Positions 62,665-64,000 of a stretch of DNA of 64,000 nt are shown one piece after another. This stretch comes from Acinetobacter bohemicus ANC 3994. GTDB taxonomy: Bacteria; Pseudomonadota; Gammaproteobacteria; Pseudomonadales; Moraxellaceae. Each line of letters starts with the position of its first letter. Within the stretch, counting starts at the first letter, position 1. The DNA lies in assembly GCF_000367925.1 (NCBI RefSeq), contig NZ_KB849175.1:273395-337394 (forward strand). The letters run 5' to 3'. The notes under the pieces are model-generated. The model saw only the letters and a program-made list of their open reading frames with translations. It had not been told where the DNA came from and searched no databases. The position numbers and the translations under genes were made by a program.

Positions 62665-64000
62665 AATGCTCTAAATGTATGACCCGGAGTTGCAAACTCA
62701 CCTTGCCATTAAATTCATTTTGATCGAGTTCATACACCAATCGGACACGATCTTGCATGGCATCAAATTCAAATTTCTCACGGGCATTAAAAGCAATGGC
62801 TTCCACAATTTTCCCATTGTCTAAAGCCAAACGCAGTTTTAAATGGCTCTCTTTCAACCAGCGAGAATCTAAAACTTTAAACACACCTTCAAAAATAGGC
62901 GATGGAAATTTTTGCCCCCAAGGGGTCAAATTCTGTAGCAACTGCACCGTTTCAAGTTGAAAGTTTTCTGTTGCTAATTCACCATCCGTCCATACAGTGG
63001 CATGAAACAGTGACTCATCCATCGCCGAGATCAATTGTTCAAAAGCTTGCTTAAATTGCGCAAAATGCACTTTCTGAAGGGTCAATCCTGCTGCGGCAGC
63101 ATGTCCACCAAAGTGGCTGACCAAATGTGGATATTGCTCTGCAATCATCTCGATGGCATCACGAATATGCACACCGTCTATCGACCGAGCAGAACCTTTG
63201 ATATGAATCCCGTCATCATCCGCTGCAAACACAATACTTGGACGATGAAATTGTTCTTTCAAGCGACCTGCGACAATGCCAATCACCCCCTGATGCCAGT
63301 GTTCATCAAACATCACCAACGTGGCAGGTAAATGCTGCTGATCCAACTGTAATTTTTCCAGTTCAACTAGAGCCTGCTGCTTCATTTGCAATTCGACTTG
63401 GCGACGCTCAACGTTCAAATCATTGAGTTGCTGTGCCAGTGGATAAGCGGTTTGCATATCCTGCGCCAATAGACATTCAATGCCAATGTCCATGGTTTCC
63501 ATCCGCCCTGCGGCATTCACCCGAGGTCCCAAGACAAAGCCTAAATCTTGGGCTTTAAGCTGTGCAGGGTCACGTCCTGCGATATCCAAAAGTGCGCTGA
63601 TTCCGGCACGGCATTGATTTTGCTGGATCCGTTTCACCCCCGCATCCACCAAAATACGGTTGTTATAATCCAAGCTTGCCACATCCGCATAAGTGCCTAA
63701 AGCCACCAAGTCTAAATACTGTGCCACTTTACTGGCCGATTTCCCCAATTGACTGCGATAACTCGACAGTCGTGCCAGCAGGTAAAATGCAACCCCAACT
63801 CCTGCCAAAGCCTTACTTGGAAATTCACAGCCCAATTGATTGGGATTCACCACCGCTTCAGCTTTGGGGGTTGCTTTGGTGGTCAGGTGATGATCAGTAA
63901 TAATCACGTGCATGCCATGTGCCTGTGCTTGTTCGACACCCGCATGACTTGAAATGCCGTTATCAACCGTAATCAGCAGATCAGGTTGATAGCGACTAAA
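62663..64000 (-). CDS. recJ: Single-stranded-DNA exonuclease RecJ (C-terminal part)
   Basis: The frame is open through the window edge at 64000, so the N-terminus is missing; about 445 residues are present. The DHH motif is visible as ITDHHL, after LLITVDNGIS (the preceding Asp motif), then GTYADVASL and the DHHA1 domain with VGRL-type GRLKEQFHRPS and SHFGGHAAAAGLTL. The C-terminal OB-like region closes the gene. It degrades single-stranded DNA 5' to 3' in recombination and mismatch repair. In many relatives recJ and prfB are neighbours, as here within 3 kb. Confidence 0.93.
   Translation of the reverse strand, partial: FSRYQPDLLITVDNGISSHAGVEQAQAHGMHVIITDHHLTTKATPKAEAVVNPNQLGCEFPSKALAGVGVAFYLLARLSSYRSQLGKSASKVAQYLDLVALGTYADVASLDYNNRILVDAGVKRIQQNQCRAGISALLDIAGRDPAQLKAQDLGFVLGPRVNAAGRMETMDIGIECLLAQDMQTAYPLAQQLNDLNVERRQVELQMKQQALVELEKLQLDQQHLPATLVMFDEHWHQGVIGIVAGRLKEQFHRPSIVFAADDDGIHIKGSARSIDGVHIRDAIEMIAEQYPHLVSHFGGHAAAAGLTLQKVHFAQFKQAFEQLISAMDESLFHATVWTDGELATENFQLETVQLLQNLTPWGQKFPSPIFEGVFKVLDSRWLKESHLKLRLALDNGKIVEAIAFNAREKFEFDAMQDRVRLVYELDQNEFNGKVSLQLRVIHLEH

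Overview
The window is about 40% GC chromosomal DNA from a gammaproteobacterium, almost certainly Acinetobacter. The evidence is an OXA-23/OXA-51-clade class D beta-lactamase, three Omp33-36-type porins, a periplasmic glutaminase-asparaginase, and a CrbS/CrbR/Acs/ActP acetate system with the gene content typical of the genus. I cannot name the species from the sequence alone. Most of the window is ordinary core genome, cut at both ends: a fatty-acid-hydroxylase-like gene on the left and recJ on the right.

Layout. 1-5.8 kb: truncated hydroxylase and a divergent AraC regulator, a secreted NUC1 nuclease, an Ala-rich exported protein, and kup. 5.9-8.6 kb: tRNA-Ser(GGA) followed by a decayed integrative element. 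It has a truncated tyrosine integrase, an array of 72-bp tandem repeats with inverted half-sites, and a Fic AMP-transferase gene, and arm-type repeats are found at both ends. 9-17.3 kb: asparaginase, tRNA-Thr, a methyltransferase/FAD-oxidoreductase pair, pirin and YcaC back to back, a LysR regulator and AhpC. 17.4-22.4 kb: a probable metal-uptake operon (DUF2946, TonB receptor, PepSY protein). 22.7-30.8 kb: ssb, yajR-type MFS, DUF475, tenA, glpM, DUF1304, uvrA. 30.8-34.4 kb: a palindromic repeat, an AbiJ-like putative defence gene, a MORN-repeat protein and a diguanylate cyclase. 34.6-40.3 kb: OXA beta-lactamase, two candidate small RNAs, Omp33-36, BetT and an odd ion channel. 40.6-53.5 kb: the acetate regulon (actP, yjcH, crbS, crbR, acs), with the sulfone-use pair msuE-sfnG inserted. 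53.7-64 kb: DUF805, MscS, RsmE, WaaA, an ene-reductase with its ArsR regulator, prfB with its programmed frameshift, two more porins and recJ.

How genes work together. CrbS (an SLC5 transporter fused to a histidine kinase) and CrbR are expected to switch on acs and yjcH-actP. Both target promoters carry the same 10-mer, ACGACCAAAG, about 100-112 bp before the start codon, in the same orientation. ArsR and the ene-reductase form a two-gene operon with a perfect 16-bp palindrome over the -35 region. MsuE is expected to supply FMNH2 to SfnG.

Most striking observation. A 306-308 bp repeat without an ORF occurs twice in opposite orientation (15.28-15.58 kb and 47.63-47.93 kb), about 95% identical by eye. 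Each copy sits inside the loop of a rho-independent terminator and is flanked by a 10-11 bp direct repeat made from that terminator's own loop. Removing the repeat and one direct repeat restores a clean terminator at both sites. The element itself has terminator-like hairpins just inside each end. It looks like a non-autonomous mobile element that targets terminators and replaces the function it breaks.
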